In this document: in pieces, positions 8,106-16,412 of the stretch
How the letters are laid out: each line of letters opens with the position of its first letter
Numbering within the stretch: the stretch's first letter is position 1
Source: an uncultured Campylobacter sp.
GTDB taxonomy: Bacteria; Campylobacterota; Campylobacteria; Campylobacterales; Campylobacteraceae
Length of the DNA: 28,026 nt
Direction of reading: 5' to 3'
Assembly (NCBI RefSeq): GCF_938045535.1
Contig: NZ_CALIMQ010000245.1
Coordinates: 1 to 28,026 of the forward strand
Notes under the pieces: generated by a model
The model's database searches: none
Told to the model about the DNA's origin: nothing
What the model saw: only the letters and a program-made list of their open reading frames with translations
Program-made: the position numbers and the translations under genes

Positions 8106-9788
8106 ATGAAAGAACATGGATTTTACGCCGTGGGGCTAAAAGATGTCGTCTTAAGCGACGATATCGAAATTTGCGGCGATGAAGAGGAGGCAAAAAATGA
8201 GGAATTTATCGTCGCCAATTCACCGAAATTAAAGGCGCAAATTTATGCGCCCGAGATAAATTTTTATATAGAAAATTCCGCAGATGAGCCGCTTCAAATC
8301 GCTAAAAACGTAGATATTTTGTATCGCGCCAAGGATATTGCCTTCGACGGTGCGCTAGATAGCGACTATCAAAAGCCCGTCGGCAAAAACGTAATTCTCG
8401 CCTGTGATGAGCCGCGAGAGGATCTTGTGAGGCTACTTAGGCAGCACGGATTTAAGGTGATCGCGTTAAGCAGAGCCGAGATTAAGTTCGTCTACGGCGA
8501 GATTGGCGATCTCGCGGTTACGATTTTAAGCGAGCGGGATGAGGTTGAGACTGAGGCGGATTTTTTCTTGATTAGCGGCGCAGCGCCATATCAGCTACGA
8601 CAAAGCGGCTGCTACGAGATCTCGGGGCTAAAAGATGATGAAATTTTAGAAATTTTAAATTCCAAAAGCCCGGTTTATCATTATAAGAATTCCACGATCT
8701 TTGATCCTGCAATCTGCCAGTATCAAGGTAGACGAAATGAGCTGCGCGCGCCGTGCGTGGAGGTTTGCCCTACAGTGGCGATTTTGAAAAACGACGAAAA
8801 GCGCGAGCTAGTATTTTCGCACATCGACTGCATCGGTTGCGGCGTGTGCGTGAGCGTCTGCCCTAGCGGTGCGCTGAAATTTGCCAAGCTGCCCCAAAGC
8901 GTATTTGGCGAGATCGCAAAGCTCTATGCAGGCAAAATTCCGCTTCTTATCGCAGAGAGCGAAATCGAGTCCGCACCCGCAGCGCAGCTTCCGTGCGGCG
9001 TGCTGCCGTTTGGAATTTTTGGAAGCAAGCAAATAGATGAGGTAAATTTGCTAAGCGCTATGCAGGAAAGCGGCTCGAGCGTGATCGTTTACGGCGCGGA
9101 CGCGGGCGAGGGCACGCGCGAGGCGGCGGAGCTCATCAATGGAATTTCGCGCGCGATCTACGGCAAGGACGCGGTATTTTTAGCGCGAAATTTAACCGAG
9201 TTGCAAGAGGTGCTAAAGTGGGCGCAAAGCTCTCAGCCCTGGGTGTTTAGCTTAAACGAACAGGGTCTTAGCAAGAAAGAAATTTTTTCCAAACGCGTAA
9301 GCGCGATGGTTGGCGAGGGTAGCTTCGGCACCGTAAAAAGCGGAGAGTTGCTAAAATTTGGCAAAGTAAACATAAACGAAGCAAACTGCACGCTCTGCCT
9401 TAGCTGCGTGGGCGCCTGTAACACCGGCGCGCTGTATGCCGACAATAGCGACAATTCGATTAAGCTCAATGCCTCGCTTTGCACGACGTGCAACTACTGC
9501 GTGCTAAGCTGCGCCGAAAAGGATACGATCGAGCTTGAGCCTTGCGGCGTGGAGCTTGAGCCGGGATTTTTTAATTACAAAATGCTAGCTAAAGATGAGC
9601 TTTTTAAGTGCATTGAATGCGGTAAGGAATTTGCGACGAGCAAAGCCGTGATGAAGATCGCGGATATGATGGGCACGCATTTTGCAAACGAGCCTGAAAA
9701 GATGAAGACTCTTTTTTGCTGCGGCGATTGCAAGGCGAAAATAATGATAAAAAAGCAGATAGAAGATGCTAGAAAAGGGGCAATGTAA
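8106..9788 (+). CDS. Multi-cluster 4Fe-4S ferredoxin-like protein, formate dehydrogenase associated
   Basis: A 560-residue protein without signal peptide, so cytoplasmic. The first 200 residues have no motif I recognise. Near 215-260 there is a pair of clusters (RAPCVEVCP; CIGCGVCVSVCP). A second pair lies near 432-480 (CTLCLSCVGACN; CTTCNYCVLSCAE). The C-terminal 50 residues have a CxxC...CCxxC arrangement (KCIECGKEF; FCCGDCKAK) that looks like a zinc or cluster site. Campylobacter genomes carry a similar gene beside selA (Cj1377c in C. jejuni, from memory). It probably passes electrons or helps assemble the dehydrogenase; the exact role is unknown. Its stop overlaps the next start (TAATG), so it is coupled to the TorD-like gene. 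Confidence 0.8.
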   Translation: MKEHGFYAVGLKDVVLSDDIEICGDEEEAKNEEFIVANSPKLKAQIYAPEINFYIENSADEPLQIAKNVDILYRAKDIAFDGALDSDYQKPVGKNVILACDEPREDLVRLLRQHGFKVIALSRAEIKFVYGEIGDLAVTILSERDEVETEADFFLISGAAPYQLRQSGCYEISGLKDDEILEILNSKSPVYHYKNSTIFDPAICQYQGRRNELRAPCVEVCPTVAILKNDEKRELVFSHIDCIGCGVCVSVCPSGALKFAKLPQSVFGEIAKLYAGKIPLLIAESEIESAPAAQLPCGVLPFGIFGSKQIDEVNLLSAMQESGSSVIVYGADAGEGTREAAELINGISRAIYGKDAVFLARNLTELQEVLKWAQSSQPWVFSLNEQGLSKKEIFSKRVSAMVGEGSFGTVKSGELLKFGKVNINEANCTLCLSCVGACNTGALYADNSDNSIKLNASLCTTCNYCVLSCAEKDTIELEPCGVELEPGFFNYKMLAKDELFKCIECGKEFATSKAVMKIADMMGTHFANEPEKMKTLFCCGDCKAKIMIKKQIEDARKGAM

Positions 9789-10657
9789 TGGATGCGAATC
9801 TACTTCAAGCAAGAAGCTACTACTACGAATTTTTTGCAATTCCGTTTTTTTTCTATGAAACAGATACGAAATTTAAGCGCTGGCAGCAGCAGCTGGAGTT
9901 TTTACGTAGCTCGCCCATCGTGCCTAGTGATGAGGCGGAATTTCAAAATTTAGCGAAATTCGACTTTGCGGCGTTTAAAAGCGAGCAAAATTCCGTGCTT
10001 TTTGATTTTTCATACGCCAACGTGCCGATGAGTGCGAGCTTCTACGACGAAGGACGCGACGACGGGCGTATGCGTGTCGCGGTAATCGACGTGCTAAAAA
10101 AGAGTAAATTTCGCCGTAATATGGAGCTTTGCAAGGAGTGCGAGGACTATGTGGGATTTATTTTTTACCTGCATTCAACTCTACTTCGCGACGCGGCTGC
10201 AAAACACAGCGCGGTTTTAAACGGACAAAATTCCGTGGCAAACGAGCAAAATTTTACGAATAGCGCGAGCTTGACGGCGCAAGAAGGAAAAAATTCTGCA
10301 GATTCGCATGGCAGTAAAAATTTTACAGGCCCGCAGGATGGTAAAAATACTGCGAGCGCGCAATGCGCTAAAAATTTCATCGGTGCGCAAGACGGCGAAG
10401 CGCTGGCGTTAGAGCTTTTTACGAATGTCACCAACAGCTTTGTGGATGAGTTTAGCGAGCTTTTGTGCGGGCATGTGCGGGCGGATTTTTTCAAATCATT
10501 AGGCGCACTAATGAGAAGCTTTTTTGCGCTTGAGCGCTCGCTTTTAGCGCTTGCCGCTCCGCAAAAGAAAGATCGCAGCGTCGTTAAAGAAGCGATCAAA
10601 AAAGGCGGCTATCAAAATAAATTTACCAATCCGGAAGATATTTTTGATCTGGATTGA
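9788..10657 (+). CDS. TorD/DmsD-family chaperone for formate dehydrogenase, with low-complexity insertion
   Basis: A 289-residue, mainly helical protein. Residues 1-145 (RSYYYEFFAIPFFFYET; ...ELCKECEDYVGFIFYLHSTLLRDA) and about 205-255 (ELFTNVTNSFVDEFSELLCGHV; FFKSLGALMRSFFALE) form the TorD fold, which holds a molybdoenzyme until its cofactor is in and it can leave by Tat. Between them, about residues 150-203, is an insertion of repeated KNF/KNS/QNS-type units. The TorD-like protein next to FdhA is the usual Campylobacter arrangement (Cj1514c-like, from memory). It is coupled to the ferredoxin gene by a one-base overlap, and a strong hairpin follows it. Confidence 0.8.
   Translation: MDANLLQARSYYYEFFAIPFFFYETDTKFKRWQQQLEFLRSSPIVPSDEAEFQNLAKFDFAAFKSEQNSVLFDFSYANVPMSASFYDEGRDDGRMRVAVIDVLKKSKFRRNMELCKECEDYVGFIFYLHSTLLRDAAAKHSAVLNGQNSVANEQNFTNSASLTAQEGKNSADSHGSKNFTGPQDGKNTASAQCAKNFIGAQDGEALALELFTNVTNSFVDEFSELLCGHVRADFFKSLGALMRSFFALERSLLALAAPQKKDRSVVKEAIKKGGYQNKFTNPEDIFDLD
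10228..10400 (+). repeat. Degenerate in-gene repeat coding for KNF/QNS units
   Basis: Six imperfect units are built around AAAATT or AAAAAT words, at a spacing of roughly 25-35 bases. They are visible as GQNSV, EQNFT, GKNSA, SKNFTG, GKNTA and AKNFIG in the TorD-like protein. GKNTASAQCA and AKNFIGAQDG versus SKNFTGPQDG are the most alike. The reading frame is kept throughout. Confidence 0.65.
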
Positions 10658-10668
10658 TAAATAAAATT

Positions 10669-10716
10669 TTTAACCGAAATCTTATACGCAAAAGCAGAAT
10701 TTCGGTTAAATTTTAA
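10669..10716 (+). terminator. Terminator after the TorD-like gene
   Basis: TTAACCGAAAT (10670-10680) pairs perfectly with ATTTCGGTTAA (10699-10709) around an 18-base loop, and ATTTTAAA follows. It separates the ferredoxin-chaperone pair from the fdh structural genes. Confidence 0.7.
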
Positions 10717-10830
10717 ACTTGCAAGCTCGAGTTTTGCGAGTAGTTTTTTAGTTAGAACTTTATATTTTGAATTTTAAATAAAATTTAAAAAGTAACTTAA
10801 AATTTAATTTCCATCTCACTGCCTTTTCGT

Positions 10831-10836
10831 TATAAT
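10831..10836 (+). promoter_or_regulatory. Promoter -10 box of the fdh structural operon
   Basis: A perfect TATAAT preceded by TTCGT lies 75 bases before the Tat-protein gene, in the only sizeable gap of this block and past the terminator. This suggests the structural genes have their own promoter. No obvious -35 or operator. Confidence 0.6.
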
Positions 10837-10910
10837 TCATTAGACTTAAATCCTGTAACAGGCGTTACTACAATAAAAGATTTAAAGCGATTTCTTCACA
10901 AAGGAAAACC

Positions 10911-11108
10911 ATGGAGAACAAACGCAGAGATTTTCTTAAAAAATCTCTAAAAATCGGCGCAGTAGGTGCCGTGGGCATTGCCGCATCTCAGGCTCTAGCA
11001 AAAAGCGAGCAGGATTACGGTGATACCGTTCGTGGCAAATCGCCGAAAAAAGAGGTGCTTTACTGGGAGAGTGAAGCGTGGAAAAAATACTATAAAGTAG
11101 CTTACTAG
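10911..11108 (+). CDS. Small twin-arginine signal protein of the formate dehydrogenase operon
   Basis: A 65-residue protein with a Tat signal: RRDFLKK at 5-11, then a hydrophobic stretch KIGAVGAVGIAASQALA. The short rest ends KKEVLYWESEAWKKYYKVAY. It has no cofactor motif. Small proteins of this kind precede fdhA in Campylobacter (Cj1513c-like, from memory) and other Epsilonproteobacteria and are often annotated only as Tat-signal domain proteins. AAAGGA precedes the ATG. FdhA starts ten bases after its stop, so the two are in one operon. Role unknown; a partner or export helper of FdhA is my inference. Confidence 0.85.
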   Translation: MENKRRDFLKKSLKIGAVGAVGIAASQALAKSEQDYGDTVRGKSPKKEVLYWESEAWKKYYKVAY

Positions 11109-11118
11109 GAGAATTTTC

Positions 11119-14040
11119 ATGAGTGAGAATGCGATCGGAAGGAGATCGTTTTTGAAACTCGCCGCTTTAGGAGCGAGTAGCGTAGCTGCGTTTGGCGAAA
11201 ATAATACGCTAAGAGCCGCTACTGAGCAAGAGATCAAAAATCCATTTCCAGGTTCCGTTATGAAGCGAACGATATGTTCGATCTGTTCCGTAGGCTGCGG
11301 TATCGAGGCTCAAGTAGATGAGAGCACCAATACCTGGATTCGCCAAGATATGGCAGTAGATCACCCGATCTCGCAGGGCAGTCACTGCTGTAAGGGAATC
11401 GATCAAATCGATCTAACCAAATCTAAAATGCGTCTTAAATATCCGCTCAAAAAGGTTGGCGGCAAGTGGGAGCGCATAAGTTGGGAGCAAGCCGTTGATG
11501 AAATCGGCGATAAAATGCTTCAAGTCCGCAAAGAGGACGGCCCCGATAGTGTAGTATTTCTGGGTTCGGCTAAATTTTGTAACGAGCAGGCATATTATTT
11601 TAGAAAATTTGCAGCCTTTTGGGGTACAAACAGCAACGACCACGTAGCCAGAATTTGACATAGCGCAACAGTCGCCGGTGTGGCGAATACTTGGGGTTAT
11701 GGAGCTATGACAAATCACGTAGGCGATATGGCGAAAAATTCTAAAATGATCCTTTTCATAGGTGCGAATTCTGCGGTTGCAAATCCCGTGGGGGCTATGA
11801 AGCATGCTCTTCAAGCTCGCGATAGAAACGGCGCGAAAATCGTCGTCGTCGATCCAAATTTTACTAGAACTGCGGCTAAGGCCGATATGTATATTAGAAT
11901 TCGTCCGGGAACCGATATAGCATTTGTGTACGGAATGCTGCATCTAATCTTCAAAAACGGCTGGGAAGATAAAGAGCTAATAAAAACCAGAACCTACGCT
12001 GTAGAGGAGATTAGAGCCGAAGCTGAGAAGTGGGATCCTAAAGAGGTAGCCAATGTCACCGGCTGCAAAGAAGAGGAGCTGATAGAATTTACGAGGATGT
12101 TTGCTACCACAAAGCCCGCTACTTTATGCTGGGCGCTCGGTATCACGCAGCACTCGATCGGTAGCTCAAATACTAGAATTTTGGCTCTTTTGCAGCTCAT
12201 ACTAGGCAATATGGGCAAACCGGGCGGCGGCTGCAACATCCTTAGAGGCCATGATAATGTTCAGGGCGCTACCGATATGTGCAATCTCTCCGATAGCTTA
12301 CCTGCGTATTACGGGCTAGCCGATAACGCTTGGAAGCACTTCTGCAAGGGCTGGGGCGTAGATTACGAGCAGTTTATTAAAAGATTTGCCGTCTCTACTA
12401 AGCAGCCGCACGAAAAGCAGGGTGAAAAAGTGCCTGGTACGAATTTTACCGAGTATTTTCACTACGATCCGAGCATCGAGCAAGACGTGATAAACTGGCG
12501 CAACGAAAAGGGCTTTTCGCTATCTAAATGGTGGCAGGGCGTTTTGAAAAACGAGCCCGTTTTAAGTAGTGGCAATGTCCGCGTTCTTTGGGTGCAAGGC
12601 ACAGGAATTACTTCTATGGCTCACGTTCGAGAGACTCAAGAAGCATTAGGTAAGATCGATATGCTGGTAGTCGCCGAGCCGTTCTTAAACGAAGTAGCGA
12701 TTCTAAACGATAGACCGGATGGAATTTATGTTTTGCCGGTAGCTACGCAGTTTGAGAGCGAAGGCCATCTAAGCGCTACAAACCGCAGCGGCCAGTGGAG
12801 AACTCAGATTGTTAAGCCTCTATTTGAGAGCAAAGAGGATCAGGAGGTAATGTTTTTATTCGCGAAAAAATTCGGCTTTTACGACGAATATGTTCGCGGC
12901 ATGAAGATGGGCATCGTTGATGGTGAGCTTAAGCAGGTTAAAGACGATTTTGTTTGGCCTGACGACGCTACCGATGAGATTGCACGCAATACTCAAAGTA
13001 TTGGAAATAACGGACGCACCGCAGCTAGATTTCGCAGACAGCAGAAAAACTGGCATCTATTTGATCCAGATACTTTGCGCGGCATAGGCGGCGAGGTAGA
13101 GGGCGAATACTACGGGCTTCCGTGGCCTTGCTGGGATACGCAACACCCGGGCACACCGATTCTTTACGACGTAACTAGACCTTATGCAGATGGGGGCATG
13201 GGCTTTAGAAACCGCTTTGGCTTAGAGCACGACGGCGTTTCGCAGCTAGCCGACGAGAGCATTACCCTTCCGGGATCAAAAATTCAAGGCGGACATGCAG
13301 AGATTACGAAAGCAAATATCGAACAGGTTTTAGGCATTACGCTAAGCGAGGATGAAAAAGCCAAGATTGGGCCTACGTGGAGCACAGATTATAGCGGCAT
13401 TATCGCTAAAAAATGCCGCGAGTTTGGAATTTGTCCTTGCGGAAACGCAAGAGCAAGAGCGAAGGTTTGGCAGTTTGCGGATCAAATTCCAAAGCATCGC
13501 GAACCGATCCACTCGCCTAGATGGGATTTAGTGGAGAAATATCCGACCTTTGCGGATCAAAAACGAAATTTCCGCGTCTTTACGAGATTTATCTCCGAGC
13601 AGAAAAAGCAGGATTGGAGCAAGGACTTCCCTACTATCGTAAGCTCGCTAAGGCTTGTAAATTTAAGCGGTGCGGGCATGATAGAGCGCACGAGCAAGTA
13701 TCTTTCGGCGATTACTCCGGAGATGTTTGCGCACGTAAACCCTAAGCTTGCCGCTGATAAAGGTATCAAAGATGGCGAGATGATGTGGATTCATTCACCG
13801 CAAGGCACTAAGATCAAAGTCAAGTGCATCTATTCGCACGCCGTTACGCCTGATCGTATTGTTATGCCGTATAACTTCGCGGGAATTTTTCAGGGCGAGG
13901 ATCTAAGCGAGCGCTATCCTGAGGGTACTAAGCCATATATCAGAGGCGAGAGCTCAAATACGATTACGAACTACGGCTTTGACATAAATACGCAAATTTC
14001 GGAATTTAACGCCGGTCTTTGCAGACTAGAAAGAGCATAA
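11119..14040 (+). CDS. fdhA: Formate dehydrogenase catalytic subunit with selenocysteine (in-frame TGA at 11656-11658)
   Basis: Read through the TGA, this is a 973-residue molybdopterin/tungstopterin enzyme that oxidises formate to CO2 in the periplasm. Tat signal GRRSFLKLAALG is at 7-18. The 4Fe-4S cysteines are C53, C56, C60 and C90 (CSICSVGC; GSHCCKG). Residue 180 is Sec in RI-Sec-HSATVAG, the active-site context of FdhF/FdnG, with His181 following. Later motifs include LGNMGKPGGGCN, RGHDNVQGATDM and a C-terminal molybdopterin-binding domain (PEMFAHVNPKLAADKG). The frame stays open on both sides of the TGA, and the protein is similar to known FdhA, so this is not a frameshift. fdhB follows nine bases after the stop. 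Activity depends on SelA, SelB and an unseen SelC. Confidence 0.97.
11656..11690 (+). promoter_or_regulatory. Selenocysteine codon and bacterial SECIS hairpin
   Basis: The TGA at 11656-11658 is followed by a stem TCGCC (11672-11676) / GGCGA (11682-11686) with loop GGTGT. The loop GGT starts 19 bases after the TGA, which is the same distance as the GGU in the E. coli fdhF SECIS as I remember it. SelB should bind this loop. The lower stem is weaker than the apical part. Confidence 0.85.
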
Positions 14041-14049
14041 GGAGATAAA

Positions 14050-14607
14050 ATGCCGGCAAGATTAAAATTTTACGTCGATGTCGAGCGTTGCATCGCTTGC
14101 TATGGTTGCCAGGTAGCCTGCAGCTCGGCTCACGAAGTTCCCGTGCAGATCAATAGGCGCAAGGTTATCACTTTAAACGAGGGCATCGAAGGGCAGGAGG
14201 TTTCAAGCTCTATTGCTTGCCAACACTGCACCGATGCGCCTTGCGCGCAGGTTTGCCCTGTTCAATGCTTCTATATCAGAACCGACGGCGTCGTTTTACA
14301 CGACAAAGATAAATGTATCGGCTGCGGATACTGCCTCTACGCGTGTCCGTTCGGCGCTCCGCAATTCCCTAGAGACGGAGCTTTCGGTATCAAAGGCGCG
14401 ATGGATAAGTGCACTATGTGCGCGGGTGGACCGGAGCCTACGTTTTCGCACGAAGAGCTGCATAAATACGGTCAAAACCGCATCGCAGAGGGCAAGGTTC
14501 CGATGTGTGCGGCGATCTGCTGCACGAACGCTCTAATCGTGGGTGACGCGAGCAGAGTTTCGGAGGTTTATCGCAAGCGAGTACTTACGCGCGGCGTGAG
14601 CCTATAA
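14050..14607 (+). CDS. fdhB: Formate dehydrogenase iron-sulfur subunit
   Basis: A 185-residue ferredoxin-like electron-transfer subunit. Four 4Fe-4S sites can be followed: CIACYGCQVACSS (about 14-26), CQHCTDAPCAQVCP (57-70), CIGCGYCLYACP (about 90-101), and CTMCAGG with CAAICCTNAL (about 118-160). There is an extra Cys (CAAICC) where I recall CAT in C. jejuni. No signal peptide: it should be exported with FdhA by Tat. There is no C-terminal membrane helix, and no cytochrome b gene follows, so membrane attachment is not explained by this locus. It begins nine bases after fdhA with AAGGAG before the ATG. Confidence 0.95.
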   Translation: MPARLKFYVDVERCIACYGCQVACSSAHEVPVQINRRKVITLNEGIEGQEVSSSIACQHCTDAPCAQVCPVQCFYIRTDGVVLHDKDKCIGCGYCLYACPFGAPQFPRDGAFGIKGAMDKCTMCAGGPEPTFSHEELHKYGQNRIAEGKVPMCAAICCTNALIVGDASRVSEVYRKRVLTRGVSL

Positions 14608-14613
14608 GATTGT

Positions 14614-14645
14614 GGAATTTTAAACTCCTCCGGTTTTAAAATTCC
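14614..14645 (+). terminator. Probable terminator after fdhB
   Basis: GGAATTTTAAA (14614-14624) pairs with TTTTAAAATTCC (14634-14645) around a pyrimidine-rich loop. A TCTCTTTTC tail follows. The stem is AT-rich, so strength is uncertain, but it implies the fdh operon ends at fdhB without fdhC. Confidence 0.55.
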
Positions 14646-14800
14646 GTCTCTTTTCGCAGAAATTTTAACCGAGCGACGGCTTTAAATTTAGAGGTCGCTC
14701 GGCGCGAAATTTTATTTGAAAATCTCCGCTCCTGCGTATCGATCGTTATATTATTTCAAAAAAATCACTCCTTACTGACATTAAAATTTTAAATTTATGC

Positions 14801-14806
14801 TACAAT
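14801..14806 (+). promoter_or_regulatory. Candidate -10 box for the lipoprotein operon
   Basis: TACAAT, preceded by TTTATGC, lies 44 bases before the TTG start at 14850. Confidence 0.45.
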
Positions 14807-14849
14807 CACTCAAATTTAGGATTTGAAATCTTAAGCGAAAGGATCCGTC

Positions 14850-15467
14850 TTGAAAAATAAAATTTCACTTTTTTTGGTCATTTCGGCGTTTTTGATTTTT
14901 ACGGGCTGCTCTAAAAATGTACCCGTAAATAGCGGCATCGTGCGCACTTCCGAGCCGCTTCACATTATGGAATTTCCGCAGGATAAACTCATAAGCGTAA
15001 ATTTTACCAACACCTCAACGACGGATTCGAATTTAACCCAAGTAGTGATCCAGCATCTGCGTGCAGATGGATTTAAGGTCGTAAATAAAAGCGCGGCGAA
15101 TGTCCAAATCGGCGGCAATCTCAACTATTTCCGCAAGGCGGATTTTTCGCGCAGATCATGGGATAATCCGAGATTTAGCTTCGGAATGGGCTTTGGCAGG
15201 TATTATAGATATACGGGCGTAGGCGTGGGCTGGGGGATGCCGTTCGGTTATGATCCTTGGGACGACGACGATTATTACAGAGACTACTTCTACGACTCGC
15301 AGATTAGCCTCTACATAAGCGTTAAAAACAAGGGTGCGTGGAAGGACTACGTAACGAACCTCAACTACCAAAGCATCAAAAATCCGGGCTCTAAAAACTC
15401 GGTAATGGATGCGCTAAATTTTAAAATTTACGAATATATAAGACAACTGATTAAGCAGGAAAGATGA
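14850..15467 (+). CDS. Predicted lipoprotein with Gly/Tyr/Asp-rich centre
   Basis: A 205-residue protein starting with TTG; AAAGGA lies six bases before it and no better start exists. Residues 1-19 are a lipoprotein signal ending in a lipobox-like FTGC (Cys20). The body holds an alternating pattern like LPS-transport or TraT/YajG-type lipoproteins (DKLISVNFTN...DGFKVVNKSAANVQIGGNL). A glycine and aromatic rich loop follows at about 105-155 (FGMGFGRYYRY; DPWDDDDYYRDYFYD). I do not recognise the family with certainty. The next gene overlaps its stop by four bases (ATGA), so the two are coupled. Confidence 0.72.
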   Translation: MKNKISLFLVISAFLIFTGCSKNVPVNSGIVRTSEPLHIMEFPQDKLISVNFTNTSTTDSNLTQVVIQHLRADGFKVVNKSAANVQIGGNLNYFRKADFSRRSWDNPRFSFGMGFGRYYRYTGVGVGWGMPFGYDPWDDDDYYRDYFYDSQISLYISVKNKGAWKDYVTNLNYQSIKNPGSKNSVMDALNFKIYEYIRQLIKQER

Positions 15468-16402
15468 TAGTAAAAGAGAATAAAAAGCCCGTAGCGATGA
15501 CGCTGGCGGGATCGACGATTTTGGCGCTCGCTAGCGGATATTGTTACCACGCGGGCTTTGGCGGTGCGGCGCTTTTTGCTTCCGTAGTGGCGGCATTTTG
15601 CGCGTTTTTTTGCGCGCTCAGACTCGGCGCGAAAAATTATTTGCAGATCGGCGAGGATGCTTTTACGATCGTGCGCGGCGCAAATTCCGAGAGCTTCGAA
15701 TACAAAGATATCGCAAATTTAGGCACCAAAACCTTCGTCGCGGGTAGAAACAAAACGGAGCTTTTAAATTTTGTATTCAAAAAAGCGCCGCAGGCGCAGG
15801 ACCGCTTTAATTTTTTACGATTTTACAGCGACACGGAGGCCACGCTACCGGGCTCGTTTGAAATTTCGATCTACGAGCTGAGTAAAATTTTGCGCGAGAA
15901 AGCGGGTCTTTCGCAAAGCCCTGAGGAAGAGCAAACCGCCTTAAAAGCTCGCAAGGGCGCCAAAGGCTCTAAAAAAAGCGTGAGTAGCGGTAAAAATTTT
16001 AAAGCTAAAAACCTCCGTGATGAAAATTCCGCTTCGCAAAATTCCGATGCGCAAAGTTTCTGCGACGCACAAAATTTAGGTGAAAATTCAGGCGCGGAAA
16101 ATTCCCGCTCTACGCAGGATTCCGCCGTGCAAAATTCTAATGGCGCCGCCGATTTAAACAGCGCGCAGAATTTAGAGGGCGCTTCAAATTTAAACAAACA
16201 AAGCTCCGCCGCGCCGAATAATACAGTTTCTTCAAATAATGCCGCTGCGGGTGAAAATTTCACAGGCGCCGAGGATTCTGCGTCTAAAATTTCCGCGGGC
16301 GATAATGGGTCTGACGCTGCGCTAGAAAGTGCGGCGGTAGCTGACTCCGATACTGTCGATACCGCGATGCGAAACTCCGTCTGCGAAAGTAAAAATAAGT
16401 AG
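15464..16402 (+). CDS. Membrane protein with PH-like domain and long low-complexity tail
   Basis: A 312-residue protein. Two membrane segments (TLAGSTILALASGYC; ALFASVVAAFCAFFCALRLG) at about 12-55 are followed by a short beta-rich region (YLQIGEDAFTIVRG...ESFEYKDIANL) typical of bacterial PH/YcxB-like domains, to about 150. The remaining half is Asn, Ser, Ala, Gln and Glu rich and built of repeated units such as QNS, AQNL, ENSGA and GENF. The unit centres are AAAATT words in DNA, as in the TorD-like gene. The tail has no hydrophobic core and should be disordered. It starts inside the lipoprotein gene and probably works with it; a role is not known to me. Confidence 0.7.
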   Translation: MIVKENKKPVAMTLAGSTILALASGYCYHAGFGGAALFASVVAAFCAFFCALRLGAKNYLQIGEDAFTIVRGANSESFEYKDIANLGTKTFVAGRNKTELLNFVFKKAPQAQDRFNFLRFYSDTEATLPGSFEISIYELSKILREKAGLSQSPEEEQTALKARKGAKGSKKSVSSGKNFKAKNLRDENSASQNSDAQSFCDAQNLGENSGAENSRSTQDSAVQNSNGAADLNSAQNLEGASNLNKQSSAAPNNTVSSNNAAAGENFTGAEDSASKISAGDNGSDAALESAAVADSDTVDTAMRNSVCESKNK

Positions 16403-16412
16403 AGGCGCAGCC

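Noticed and set aside
10228..10400. Possible CRISPR array
   Set aside because: Units are degenerate, unequal in spacing and in frame within a gene; no constant repeats with unique spacers are seen anywhere in the window.
10165..10599. 144-codon open frame antisense to the TorD-like gene
   Set aside because: It mirrors the repeat expansion in the sense gene; Ser/Cys/Phe-rich, with no start signal. Shadow only.
11656..11679. Apparent premature stop splitting FdhA into two genes
   Set aside because: The context is the known Sec active site, a SECIS-like hairpin is in place, and selAB are nearby; it is a recoded codon, not a pseudogene.
15871..16263. 130-codon open frame antisense to the low-complexity tail
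   Set aside because: Repetitive FCA/SEF composition arises from the sense repeats; the sense frame is coupled to the upstream gene and has membrane segments.
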